Assembly: GCA_002381565.1 (NCBI GenBank)
Contig: DFWZ01000033.1
Location: forward strand, 1-12,430
Length of the DNA stretch: 12,430 nt
Source of the DNA: Gallionella sp. UBA4121
GTDB taxonomy: Bacteria > Pseudomonadota > Gammaproteobacteria > Burkholderiales > Gallionellaceae
Direction of reading: 5' to 3'
Every line of letters begins with the position of its first letter. Position 1 is the stretch's first letter. Below, in pieces: positions 6,149-12,430 of this stretch. Below the pieces are notes generated by a model that ran no database searches, was not told the DNA's origin, and saw only the letters and a program-made list of their open reading frames with translations. The position numbers and the translations under genes are program-made.

Positions 6149-7372
6149 TCAGCTGCGGTAGCTGGCGTTGATCTTGACGTAATCGTAAGAAAAGTCGCAG
6201 GTCCACAGGGTCGCATTCACGCCGCCACGATTAAGCACCACGCGAATGGTGATATCGGACTGCTGCATCACGCGCTGACCGTCTGCTTCGCTGTAGCTCG
6301 ATGCGCGGCCACCGTGTTCGGCAACCAGCACATCGTCAAGATAAAGCTGAAGCGCTGCCACGTCCAGGTCATCGACGCCCGCATAGCCGATCGCGGCAAG
6401 TATGCGTCCGAGATTGGGGTCGGATGCGAAGAACGCGGTCTTGACCAGCGGCGAATGCGCGATGGCGTAGCCGATTTTCCTGCACTCATCCTCATCACGC
6501 CCGCCTTCGATTTTAATGGTGATGAACTTGGTCGCACCCTCGCCGTCACGCACGATGGCCTGCGCCAGATAGATCGCCACCTCGCTGATGGCATCCAGCA
6601 AGGCGCCATAGGCGGTGCTGTCGACTGAAGTGATTTCGGGCAAAAGTGACTTGCCGGTAGCAATCAACATCAGCGAGTCATTGGTGGATGTGTCGCCATC
6701 CACGGTGATGCAGTTGAATGAACGGTTCGCCGCCTCGGTCACCAGTTGCTGCAATAGAGGCTGCGAGAGACCCGCATCGGTGGCGATGTAACCCAGCATG
6801 GTAGCCATGTTCGGATGAATCATGCCGGAACCTTTGGCGATACCGGTAATCGTGACAGTCACCCCGTCGATGATGACCTGTCTGGAAATCGCCTTGGCAA
6901 CGATGTCGGTCGTCATGATCGCTTCTGCCGCATTGAGCCAGTTATCCTCGCTCATATTCGCCACGGCAGCAGGCAGCCCTGCTGCGATTTTCGCGACCGG
7001 CAACGGCTCCATGATCACGCCGGTGGAGAACGGCAGTATCTGCGTGGCCTGGCAGCCCAGCAATCCGGCCAGTGCCGCGCAAGTACTCTGCGCATCCGCC
7101 AGACCCTGGTCGCCGGTTCCTGCATTGGCGTTGCCTGTGTTGACCACCAGCGCACGTATGCTGTTCCCCGTTGCCAGGTGTTCACGAGCCACGATCACAG
7201 GCGCCGCACAAAAACGATTTTTTGTGAACACCCCGGCGACCCTAGCCCCTCCGCATAGTCCGATCACGAGTAAATCCTTGCGATTCTCGCGCTTGATATT
7301 GGCTTGTGCAAACCCCAGAGATACGCCCGCAACGGGCAGCGCCGCCACGGGCGGATTCAGATTAACCGGCAT
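6149..7372 (-). CDS. argJ: Bifunctional glutamate N-acetyltransferase / N-acetylglutamate synthase ArgJ
   Basis: ArgJ moves the acetyl group from N-acetylornithine to glutamate in the cyclic arginine pathway; bifunctional forms can also use acetyl-CoA. The 407-residue precursor has VVNTGNANAGTG (76-87) and the self-cleavage site in KGSGMIHPNMATML (180-193). There the bond A190-T191 is cut and T191 becomes the nucleophile of the beta chain. DGEGATKF and the typical C-terminal beta-chain sequence follow. ATG 7372 is preferred over TTG 7375 because AAGGAG stands 8 bases ahead of it. That ribosome-binding site overlaps the stop codon of the upstream cNMP-domain gene. Mono- versus bifunctionality cannot be read from the sequence. 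Confidence 0.96.
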   Translation of the reverse strand: MPVNLNPPVAALPVAGVSLGFAQANIKRENRKDLLVIGLCGGARVAGVFTKNRFCAAPVIVAREHLATGNSIRALVVNTGNANAGTGDQGLADAQSTCAALAGLLGCQATQILPFSTGVIMEPLPVAKIAAGLPAAVANMSEDNWLNAAEAIMTTDIVAKAISRQVIIDGVTVTITGIAKGSGMIHPNMATMLGYIATDAGLSQPLLQQLVTEAANRSFNCITVDGDTSTNDSLMLIATGKSLLPEITSVDSTAYGALLDAISEVAIYLAQAIVRDGEGATKFITIKIEGGRDEDECRKIGYAIAHSPLVKTAFFASDPNLGRILAAIGYAGVDDLDVAALQLYLDDVLVAEHGGRASSYSEADGQRVMQQSDITIRVVLNRGGVNATLWTCDFSYDYVKINASYRS

Positions 7373-7380
7373 CAAATTTA

Positions 7381-7387
7381 CTCCTTA
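7381..7387 (-). promoter_or_regulatory. Ribosome-binding site of argJ overlapping the preceding stop codon
   Basis: On the minus strand TAAGGAG combines the TAA stop of the cNMP-domain gene with the Shine-Dalgarno AAGGAG of argJ. Ribosomes ending the first gene therefore stop on the loading site of the second. This favours ATG 7372 over the adjacent TTG 7375 as argJ start. Confidence 0.8.
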
Positions 7388-7870
7388 GTAACGGCCGCCG
7401 GTCTTGTAAATGTAATTCGCAAGCTCTGCTGATTCGCTGTTCACGCGCCGCACGATGCCATGCATATTGCGGATGATGCCGCGCATCACGTGATAGACCA
7501 GTTTGGGATGAGAATTGAGCAGCGATTCAAACTTAAGCCTCGGCATGCTCAGCACTTTGGTCGGACCAATCGCATACAGCGTCGCGCTGATCTGTGATGC
7601 GGCGCCGCCGGCGAACGTAATCATCCCCGCCAAGTCCCCCGGTTTGAGCACGTGGACGGTAGACTCTTCGCCACCGCTTTCAAGCTTTACCTCGATATCG
7701 CCAGAGGCCAGAATGTACAGATTGTCGGGTTGCGCATCCTTGGGCTGAACAATGATGTCACCGGCCTTGTAGTCCTGAACTTTAAACAGCTCAGCCAGAA
7801 TTTCCACTTCTGCCTCACTCAGCTCTTCCGTCACCGGCGAGGTGCGCAGCGTATCGATCACTAATGACAT
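7385..7870 (-). CDS. Cyclic-nucleotide-binding-domain protein without a DNA-binding domain
   Basis: The 161-residue product is a single Crp/Fnr-type cNMP-binding beta-barrel. GDIIVQPKDAQPDNLYILASGDIEV (37-61) is the classic domain start, and HVLKPGDLAGMITFAGGA (73-90) matches the phosphate-binding cassette region. The C-terminal part (about 112-150) is a helix with no recognisable helix-turn-helix, so it is unlikely to be a transcription factor. The cassette arginine that normally holds the cyclic phosphate (in PR-A) is replaced: the sequence reads AASQISATL (90-98). Ordinary cAMP binding is therefore doubtful. ATG 7870 has AAAGGAGA 5 bases ahead. It begins 19 bp after secA and leads directly into argJ. 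Its role is unknown; protein-protein regulation or binding of another ligand are possible. Confidence 0.85.
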   Translation of the reverse strand: MSLVIDTLRTSPVTEELSEAEVEILAELFKVQDYKAGDIIVQPKDAQPDNLYILASGDIEVKLESGGEESTVHVLKPGDLAGMITFAGGAASQISATLYAIGPTKVLSMPRLKFESLLNSHPKLVYHVMRGIIRNMHGIVRRVNSESAELANYIYKTGGRY

Positions 7871-7889
7871 TGCATTCTCCTTTGGTCTG

Positions 7890-10607
7890 TTAACTCAATT
7901 GTCCATGACACTGCTTGTATTTTTTACCGGAACCACATGGGCATGGATCATTTCGCCCGATTTTTTTCCCGTCGCGTACAAACGGCTGATGTTCTTCACC
8001 CTCCGCGTCGACATCCTGAGCCAGCGCTTCTTCATAATCGGCATGATGATACTGTACATTGCCAATTTGCGGCGCCGCCTCCACTTGTTCGATTTCCGCT
8101 TCGTTGCGCACCTGAACAGCCATTAAAACCTGGGTGACTTCGCGCTTGATCACATCCAGCATCATCGAAAACAACTCGAAGGCTTCGCGCTTGTATTCCT
8201 GCTTGGGATTCTTTTGTGCATAACCTCGCAGGTGTATGCCCTGTCGCAAATGATCCAGCGCAGACAGATGTTCGCGCCAGTGCATATCCACGCTTTGCAG
8301 CATGATGGCGCGCTCATAGTGATGCATCGCATCACTTCCTGCCACTTCCACTTTGGCCTGATACACCTGCTTTGCATATTCGCAAACGCGCGTGCGCAAA
8401 CCTGCTTCGTTCAGGCTCTTGTCTTCATCCAGCCACTTTGCCAGCGGCAATTCCAGTTGAAACTCAGCGGCGAGCACTTTTTCAAGGCTGGCCACATCCC
8501 ACTGCTCTTCCATGCTGTGCGGCGTGATGTATTGACTGATGGTGTCGTCCAGCACACTGTCACGCATCCCCTCGACGGTTTCGGAGATGTCGTCGCTTTC
8601 CAGCAACTCGGTTCGCTGCTGATAGATTACCTTGCGCTGATCGTTGGCCACGTCGTCGTATTCGAGTATCTGCTTGCGCATATCGAAGTTGCGCGCCTCA
8701 ACCTTGCGCTGTGCATTCTCGATCGCGCGTGTCACCCACACGTGCTCGATCGCCTCACCTTCCGGCAACTTGAACTTGTTCATGATCGCAGCAACCCGAT
8801 CGGATGCAAAAATACGCAACAGCGGATCTTCCAGCGACAGATAAAAACGGCTTGATCCCGGATCGCCCTGACGACCTGAACGACCGCGCAGCTGGTTATC
8901 CACGCGCCGCGACTCATGGCGTTCCGTACCGATGATGTGCAGACCGCCGCTTTTCAGCACCTGCTCATGCACCAGCTTCCATTCATCTTTCAGTTGTGCA
9001 ATGCGCGCGTCGATTGCCGCGTCGTCCAGATTTTTGTCCTCACGGATCAGCTCGATTTGATTCTCGATACTGCCGCCCAGCACGATGTCAGTGCCGCGTC
9101 CCGCCATGTTTGTTGCAATCGTCACCATTTTGGGCTGCCCGGCCTGGGCCACGATTTCCGCTTCGCGTGCATGCTGCTTGGCGTTGAGCACCTGATGCGG
9201 CAGCTTTTCTTTTTCCAGCAGATGCGACAGCAGTTCGGAATTCTCGATGGAAGTGGTACCCACCAGCACCGGCTGTCCGCGTTCATAGCAATCCTTGATG
9301 TCGACTATCACCGCGCGATATTTTTCCATCGCAGTCAGATACACCTTGTCCATCATGTCGCGGCGGATCGTTGGCCGGTTGGGCGGAATGATGACCGTTT
9401 CCAGATTGTAGATTTGCTGGAATTCGTAGGCTTCGGTATCCGCAGTCCCGGTCATGCCGCCTAACTTGTTGTACATGCGGAAGTAGTTCTGGAACGTGAT
9501 CGAGGCCAGTGTCTGATTTTCCTTCTTGATCTCCACCCCTTCTTTTGCCTCGACAGCCTGATGCAGACCGTCCGACCAGCGTCGTCCCGACATCAGTCGA
9601 CCCGTATGCTCATCCACGATAACCACTTCATCGTCCTGCACCACATAATGCTGGTCCCTGTGATACAACGAATGCGCGCGCAAGGCAGCGTACAGATGGT
9701 GGATCAGGGAAATGTTCGCGGCATCATACAGACTGCCATTCGGCGGCAGAAGGCCCGCTTCGGTGAGAATATTTTCAGCGTGCTCATGACCGATTTCGGA
9801 GAGCAGAATCTGATGATTTTTTTCGTCTACCGAGTAGTCGCCCGGGCCGTCCTCCTCGGTTTGGCGCACCAGCTGCTTCACCAGCTCATTGATTTTCAGG
9901 TAAACATTGACATCACCTTCAGCCTGCCCGGAAATAATCAGCGGGGTGCGCGCTTCGTCGATCAGGATCGAGTCCACCTCGTCCACGATGGCGAAGTTCA
10001 GCTTGCGCTGAAAGCGTTCACTCATATGTGTCGCCATATTGTCGCGCAGGTAATCAAAGCCGAATTCGTTGTTGGTGCCGTAAGTGATGTCTGACGCATA
10101 GGCAGACTGCTTCTCTTCCGAGGGCATCTGCGACACGATCACACCGACCGACAACCCCAGAAACCGGTACAGCCTGCCCATCCACGCGGCATCACGCGCC
10201 GCCAGGTAATCGTTCACCGTGACCACATGCACGCCGCGACCGGTAATCGCATTCAGATAAACCGGCAAGGTCGCCATCAACGTTTTCCCTTCGCCGGTGC
10301 GCATTTCAGCGATCTTGCCGTAATGCAGCACCATCCCGCCTATCATCTGCACATCGTAGTGACGCATCCCCAGCGCGCGCGAACTGGCCTCTCGCACCAC
10401 GGCAAACGCCTCCGGCAGCAACGCATCCAGCGTTTCGCCCTTGGCATACCGTTGCCGGAAAATCTCGGTTTTTTCGCGCAACTGCTCATCGCTGTGTTTC
10501 GCGATGTCGGCTTCCAGGCTGTTAATCTCTTTGACTGTAACGCGATATTGCTTGAGCAAGCGATCGTTACGACTACCGAAAATACTTTTTAGCGCTTTTG
10601 AAATCAT
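7890..10607 (-). CDS. secA: Preprotein translocase motor ATPase SecA
   Basis: SecA drives secretory preproteins through SecYEG using ATP. The 905-residue product is full length. Walker A is MRTGEGKT (102-109), with the DEVDSILIDEARTPLIISG segment (DEVD at 209-212) for Walker B. The preprotein-crosslinking domain follows, then NBD2 with TNMAGRGTDI and the QLRGRSGRQGDPG motif, and the helical scaffold/wing domains. The tail ends in the zinc-binding SecB/phospholipid site, CPCGSGKKYKQCH (C889, C891, C900, H901). ATG 10607 is certain from the conserved N-terminus. Its ribosome-binding site is only GAG, 6-8 bases ahead, inside a hairpin. Upstream lies an M23 peptidase gene rather than secM; downstream the cNMP-domain gene follows after 19 bp, so readthrough is likely. 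Confidence 0.98.
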   Translation of the reverse strand: MISKALKSIFGSRNDRLLKQYRVTVKEINSLEADIAKHSDEQLREKTEIFRQRYAKGETLDALLPEAFAVVREASSRALGMRHYDVQMIGGMVLHYGKIAEMRTGEGKTLMATLPVYLNAITGRGVHVVTVNDYLAARDAAWMGRLYRFLGLSVGVIVSQMPSEEKQSAYASDITYGTNNEFGFDYLRDNMATHMSERFQRKLNFAIVDEVDSILIDEARTPLIISGQAEGDVNVYLKINELVKQLVRQTEEDGPGDYSVDEKNHQILLSEIGHEHAENILTEAGLLPPNGSLYDAANISLIHHLYAALRAHSLYHRDQHYVVQDDEVVIVDEHTGRLMSGRRWSDGLHQAVEAKEGVEIKKENQTLASITFQNYFRMYNKLGGMTGTADTEAYEFQQIYNLETVIIPPNRPTIRRDMMDKVYLTAMEKYRAVIVDIKDCYERGQPVLVGTTSIENSELLSHLLEKEKLPHQVLNAKQHAREAEIVAQAGQPKMVTIATNMAGRGTDIVLGGSIENQIELIREDKNLDDAAIDARIAQLKDEWKLVHEQVLKSGGLHIIGTERHESRRVDNQLRGRSGRQGDPGSSRFYLSLEDPLLRIFASDRVAAIMNKFKLPEGEAIEHVWVTRAIENAQRKVEARNFDMRKQILEYDDVANDQRKVIYQQRTELLESDDISETVEGMRDSVLDDTISQYITPHSMEEQWDVASLEKVLAAEFQLELPLAKWLDEDKSLNEAGLRTRVCEYAKQVYQAKVEVAGSDAMHHYERAIMLQSVDMHWREHLSALDHLRQGIHLRGYAQKNPKQEYKREAFELFSMMLDVIKREVTQVLMAVQVRNEAEIEQVEAAPQIGNVQYHHADYEEALAQDVDAEGEEHQPFVRDGKKIGRNDPCPCGSGKKYKQCHGQLS

Positions 10608-10641
10608 GTTTTCTCAACCACCGGGCGAGGTGGCTTAAAAC
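10608..10641 (-). promoter_or_regulatory. Hairpin abutting the secA start codon (candidate translation control)
   Basis: Read as mRNA, GUUUU (10641-10637) pairs with AAAAC (10612-10608), and AGCCACC (10635-10629) pairs with GGUGGUU (10622-10616) with one G-U pair; the apical loop is UCGCCC. An internal loop of one base against GAG holds the only Shine-Dalgarno-like triplet, and the hairpin ends on the base before AUG. Folding should hinder ribosome loading. Upstream (10642-10688) is AT-rich with a TATAAG at 10656-10651 as a possible -10 box, which would put the transcript start close to the hairpin base; no good -35 was seen. Confidence 0.5.
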
Positions 10642-10688
10642 CCTCTCACCCTTATAAATTTTAACAATCAATTATTTGCTTAATTCAA

Positions 10689-11582
10689 CTAACCGGCTTG
10701 CAGGAAGCGCACAGGATTCTGCGCAATACCCTTATAACGAACCTCAAAATGCAAATGATTCCCCGTGGAACGCCCGGTGCTGCCAACCTCGGCAATCTTG
10801 TCGCCGCGTCGCACCACCTGCCCCACTTTGACCAGCAGCTTCGACGCATGCGCATAACGCGTCACAATATCGTTGCCATGATCGATTTCGACCATATTAC
10901 CATACTGGGGATGAGTATCTGCATACACCACCACCCCGCCCGCCGAAGCCAGAATAGAGGTGCCAGCCTCCGCCATAAAATCGACGCCTTCATGCATGGC
11001 GCTCCTGCCCGTGAAAGGATCCAGCCGCCAGCCGAAATTGGAGGTATACATCACATCACTTACCGGGGCGCTTGACGGCAACAGCGCCTGGCTCAACTGA
11101 TTCTGCATCAGCAATGTTTCCAGCGCCACCAGCTTATCGGATCTGTCGGCTACCACTCGTGTCAACGCATCCAGTTGCTGCGCCAAACCGGCGGATGACA
11201 TCGAACCCAGGGAAACCAGTGGTCCGCCCTGCGCGGGGGGCTGATCGAACTGAAACTCAGATGGCTTCAGGCCCGTCAGTTTTACCAGGCGACCGCCCAG
11301 CGCATCCAGACGCTGCACGCGCGCCTGCATCTCGCCCAGCTTGATGGCCAGCGTATCCAGGCTGCCGCGTTCATAAACCTGCCGGTTTAGCTGAACTGGC
11401 ATGCGGCTTTTTAACACAAGGGCCAAATCATCCGGCGCAAAACGCAGCAAGGCAAATTGCACACCGATTACCACGATGGCCATCAACCCGAATAACAACA
11501 GCAGCAACAACGCAAAATGCCTGCCACCCAAATATATGCTGCGGGATGCTGCCCATCGATTGGAAACTAGAATAACATTCAT
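10689..11582 (-). CDS. M23-family (LytM-type) peptidoglycan endopeptidase, membrane-anchored
   Basis: The 297-residue product has a short basic N-terminus, one membrane helix (about 22-46), a periplasmic helical linker (about 65-165) and a C-terminal LytM domain (about 178-293). All zinc and catalytic residues are present: H197 and D201 in HEGVDF, H245 in YAHAS, and H276 and H278 in HLHFEV. It should therefore be an active metallo-endopeptidase cutting peptide cross-links in the cell wall, or a regulator of one. The start ATG 11582 follows a strong GGAGG. It sits between lpxC and secA, in the position of secM in enterobacteria, and is separated from secA by 81 bp. I see no arrest motif like that of SecM at its C-terminus (RFLQAG). 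The substrate bond is unknown. Confidence 0.92.
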   Translation of the reverse strand: MNVILVSNRWAASRSIYLGGRHFALLLLLLFGLMAIVVIGVQFALLRFAPDDLALVLKSRMPVQLNRQVYERGSLDTLAIKLGEMQARVQRLDALGGRLVKLTGLKPSEFQFDQPPAQGGPLVSLGSMSSAGLAQQLDALTRVVADRSDKLVALETLLMQNQLSQALLPSSAPVSDVMYTSNFGWRLDPFTGRSAMHEGVDFMAEAGTSILASAGGVVVYADTHPQYGNMVEIDHGNDIVTRYAHASKLLVKVGQVVRRGDKIAEVGSTGRSTGNHLHFEVRYKGIAQNPVRFLQAG

Positions 11583-11615
11583 GCTTCCTCCTTATTTATA
11601 AGTGATCATCGGCCT
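11583..11615. promoter_or_regulatory. 33-bp divergent intergenic region between the M23 and DciA-like genes
   Basis: This is all the space between two start codons that face away from each other. It contains the M23 ribosome-binding site and TTATTTATAAG, with a TATAAG at 11597-11602 that could be a -10 box for the plus-strand gene; the reverse strand also reads TATAAA here. No matching -35 boxes are clear. Promoter elements for each gene must extend into the other's coding sequence. Confidence 0.3.
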
Positions 11616-12038
11616 GTGACCCAACGTTTAAAATCCCTGATGAGCGACGATCCGCAATTGCGCTCTCTGCTCGACACCGCGCAAACACTGATGGAGTTGC
11701 AGCAACACTTTTGCCATGCAGCGCCGCCTTATTTCGCGCAATCCTGCCAGGTGACAGGACTGCGTCAAGGCACGCTTCACATCGCTGCAAACAACGGCAC
11801 GCTCGCCGCGAAATTGCGCCAGCTTGCGCCTGAAATAGTCAGCAAACTTCAGGACAGTGGCTGCGAGGTTAGCGGAATCAGGGTCAGGGTGCAAGTTGGC
11901 TACGCCCCTCCCCCAAAAAAACACACGCCCCGCATTCTGACCGAGGAGGCACAACAGCAGCTGCATGAACTAAGTGCCAGCCTGGCTGACTCACCCCTCA
12001 AGCAGGCGCTGGAAAAGTTTTCTCAAAAGAAAGACTAG
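11616..12038 (+). CDS. DUF721 / DciA-like protein
   Basis: The 140-residue product resembles the DUF721 family, whose studied member DciA is thought to load or recruit the replicative helicase DnaB in bacteria that lack DnaC/DnaI. Typical features are the N-terminal amphipathic region (LRSLLDTAQTLMELQQHF), the central strand pattern QVTGLRQGTLHIAANNGTLAAKLRQLAPEIV (about 46-76) and IRVRVQVG (about 87-94). The start is uncertain: GTG 11616 gives 140 residues and ATG 11640 gives 132, and neither has a Shine-Dalgarno sequence. It is the only plus-strand gene in this half and is divergent from the M23 gene, an arrangement I associate with other betaproteobacteria. The function is inferred from the family, not shown here. 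Confidence 0.75.
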   Translation: MTQRLKSLMSDDPQLRSLLDTAQTLMELQQHFCHAAPPYFAQSCQVTGLRQGTLHIAANNGTLAAKLRQLAPEIVSKLQDSGCEVSGIRVRVQVGYAPPPKKHTPRILTEEAQQQLHELSASLADSPLKQALEKFSQKKD

Positions 12039-12056
12039 CAACTGGCAGCCGGAGAG

Positions 12057-12257
12057 CTACATGAATACCCGCCACGCCACCAGCACATAACGCTCCAGCA
12101 CAAACAGCAGGACGAACACCAGCAACAGCAATGCCGTGAAGCGCACTGTTTGCCATGCGAAGGTAAGGTAGCGCCGATTGCGCGTAAAAATATACATGCC
12201 GCCGGACAACACCAGCATCAGTGTGATCAGAATCAGCAACAGACGCATGATCAGCAC
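12057..12257 (-). CDS. Small two-helix inner-membrane protein downstream of lpxC
   Basis: The 66-residue product has two hydrophobic helices (about 5-23 and 41-59) joined by a short basic loop, FTRNRRYLTFAWQ. It begins with GTG 12257 with AGG 8 bases ahead, drawn from just past the lpxC stop; ATG 12248 (63 residues) is an equally plausible start by composition. It follows lpxC by only 9-18 bp and is probably cotranscribed with it. I recall similar small proteins beside lpxC in other betaproteobacteria, but know of no assigned function. It ends 18 bp from the convergent DciA-like gene, and no terminator hairpin is visible between them. Confidence 0.65.
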   Translation of the reverse strand: MLIMRLLLILITLMLVLSGGMYIFTRNRRYLTFAWQTVRFTALLLLVFVLLFVLERYVLVAWRVFM

Positions 12258-12266
12258 AGGTATTAC

Positions 12267-12430
12267 CTATGCAGCATGCAGGCGCAATGACGCCGGGGCA
12301 TCTTCAACATTATCAAACGTGACAAATTCCCACGCGTGTTCATCCGCGAGCAGCTCACGCAGCAGCGCGTTATTCAGTGCATGCCCCGACTTGAAGCCGG
12401 AAAAAGCGCCGATCACAGGATGGCCTAACA
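12267..12430 (-). CDS. lpxC: UDP-3-O-acyl-N-acetylglucosamine deacetylase LpxC, C-terminal end (partial)
   Basis: LpxC performs the committed step of lipid A synthesis. Only about 54 C-terminal residues lie in the window: GHPVIGAFSGFKSGHALNN, then LLRELLADEHAWEFVTFDN, ending DAPASLRLHAA at TAG 12267-12269. The KSGHALNN motif carries the histidine equivalent to catalytic H265 of E. coli LpxC, and the AWE-VTF segment also matches. The zinc ligands and the rest of the gene lie beyond the right edge. The C-terminus is not the extended E. coli form, so FtsH-dependent turnover signals cannot be assumed. Confidence 0.93.
   Translation of the reverse strand, partial: LGHPVIGAFSGFKSGHALNNALLRELLADEHAWEFVTFDNVEDAPASLRLHAA

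Noticed and set aside
8214..10094. Long open frames on the plus strand opposite secA (up to 213 codons)
   Set aside because: They mirror secA codon structure, show no recognisable domain and lie wholly inside a certain gene.
10689..10760. SecM-like arrest peptide at the end of the gene upstream of secA
   Set aside because: The C-terminus is a normal LytM domain end with no FxxxxWIxxxxGIRAGP-type motif.
12039..12056. Terminator between the convergent DciA-like and small membrane protein genes
   Set aside because: The 18 bases show no stable stem and no T-run on either strand.

Overview
The window looks like chromosomal core sequence from a betaproteobacterium, most likely Nitrosomonadales (Gallionella/Sideroxydans-like). 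That placement is inferred from protein resemblance and gene order, with no database search. Coding density is high, every gene resembles an ordinary proteobacterial housekeeping family, and no gap between genes exceeds 200 bases. No tRNA, rRNA, CRISPR array, insertion sequence or phage gene was seen.

Left block (+ strand, 1-4236): the 3' end of a CorC/HlyC-type transporter gene, then pilC and pilD (type IV pilus platform and prepilin peptidase), coaE (last step of coenzyme A synthesis), zapD (FtsZ-ring bundling) and yacG (small zinc protein that inhibits gyrase). pilD/coaE and zapD/yacG overlap by a few bases, as expected of translationally coupled genes. The corC-pilC and pilC-pilD gaps are each filled by an odd element: degenerate 7-bp repeats in inverted orientation on either side of a short core.

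Middle block (- strand, 4224-7870, read right to left): a cyclic-nucleotide-binding-domain protein, argJ (arginine synthesis), a DUF815-type AAA ATPase and a Nudix hydrolase fused to a ThiE-like domain. The last gene meets yacG tail to tail with a 13-bp overlap. Spacing of 12-78 bp, and only 19 bp downstream of secA, suggests that secA and these four genes can be read as one transcript. A REP-like palindrome supplies the stop codon of the ATPase gene.

Right block (7890-12430): secA (-), an M23 peptidase with one membrane segment (-), a divergent DUF721/DciA-like gene (+), a small two-helix membrane protein (-) and the 3' end of lpxC (-). A 34-base imperfect hairpin abuts the secA start codon and would cover its ribosome-binding region.

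Read from lpxC leftwards, the order lpxC, (M23), secA, (inserted genes), mutT-like, yacG, zapD, coaE, pilus genes matches the E. coli lpxC-secM-secA-mutT-yacG-zapD-coaE-hofC neighbourhood. The M23 gene occupies the place of secM. No clearly new multi-gene system is present. The least explained items are the paired heptamer elements, the secA leader hairpin, and the arginine-less cNMP-domain protein inside the secA-argJ run.
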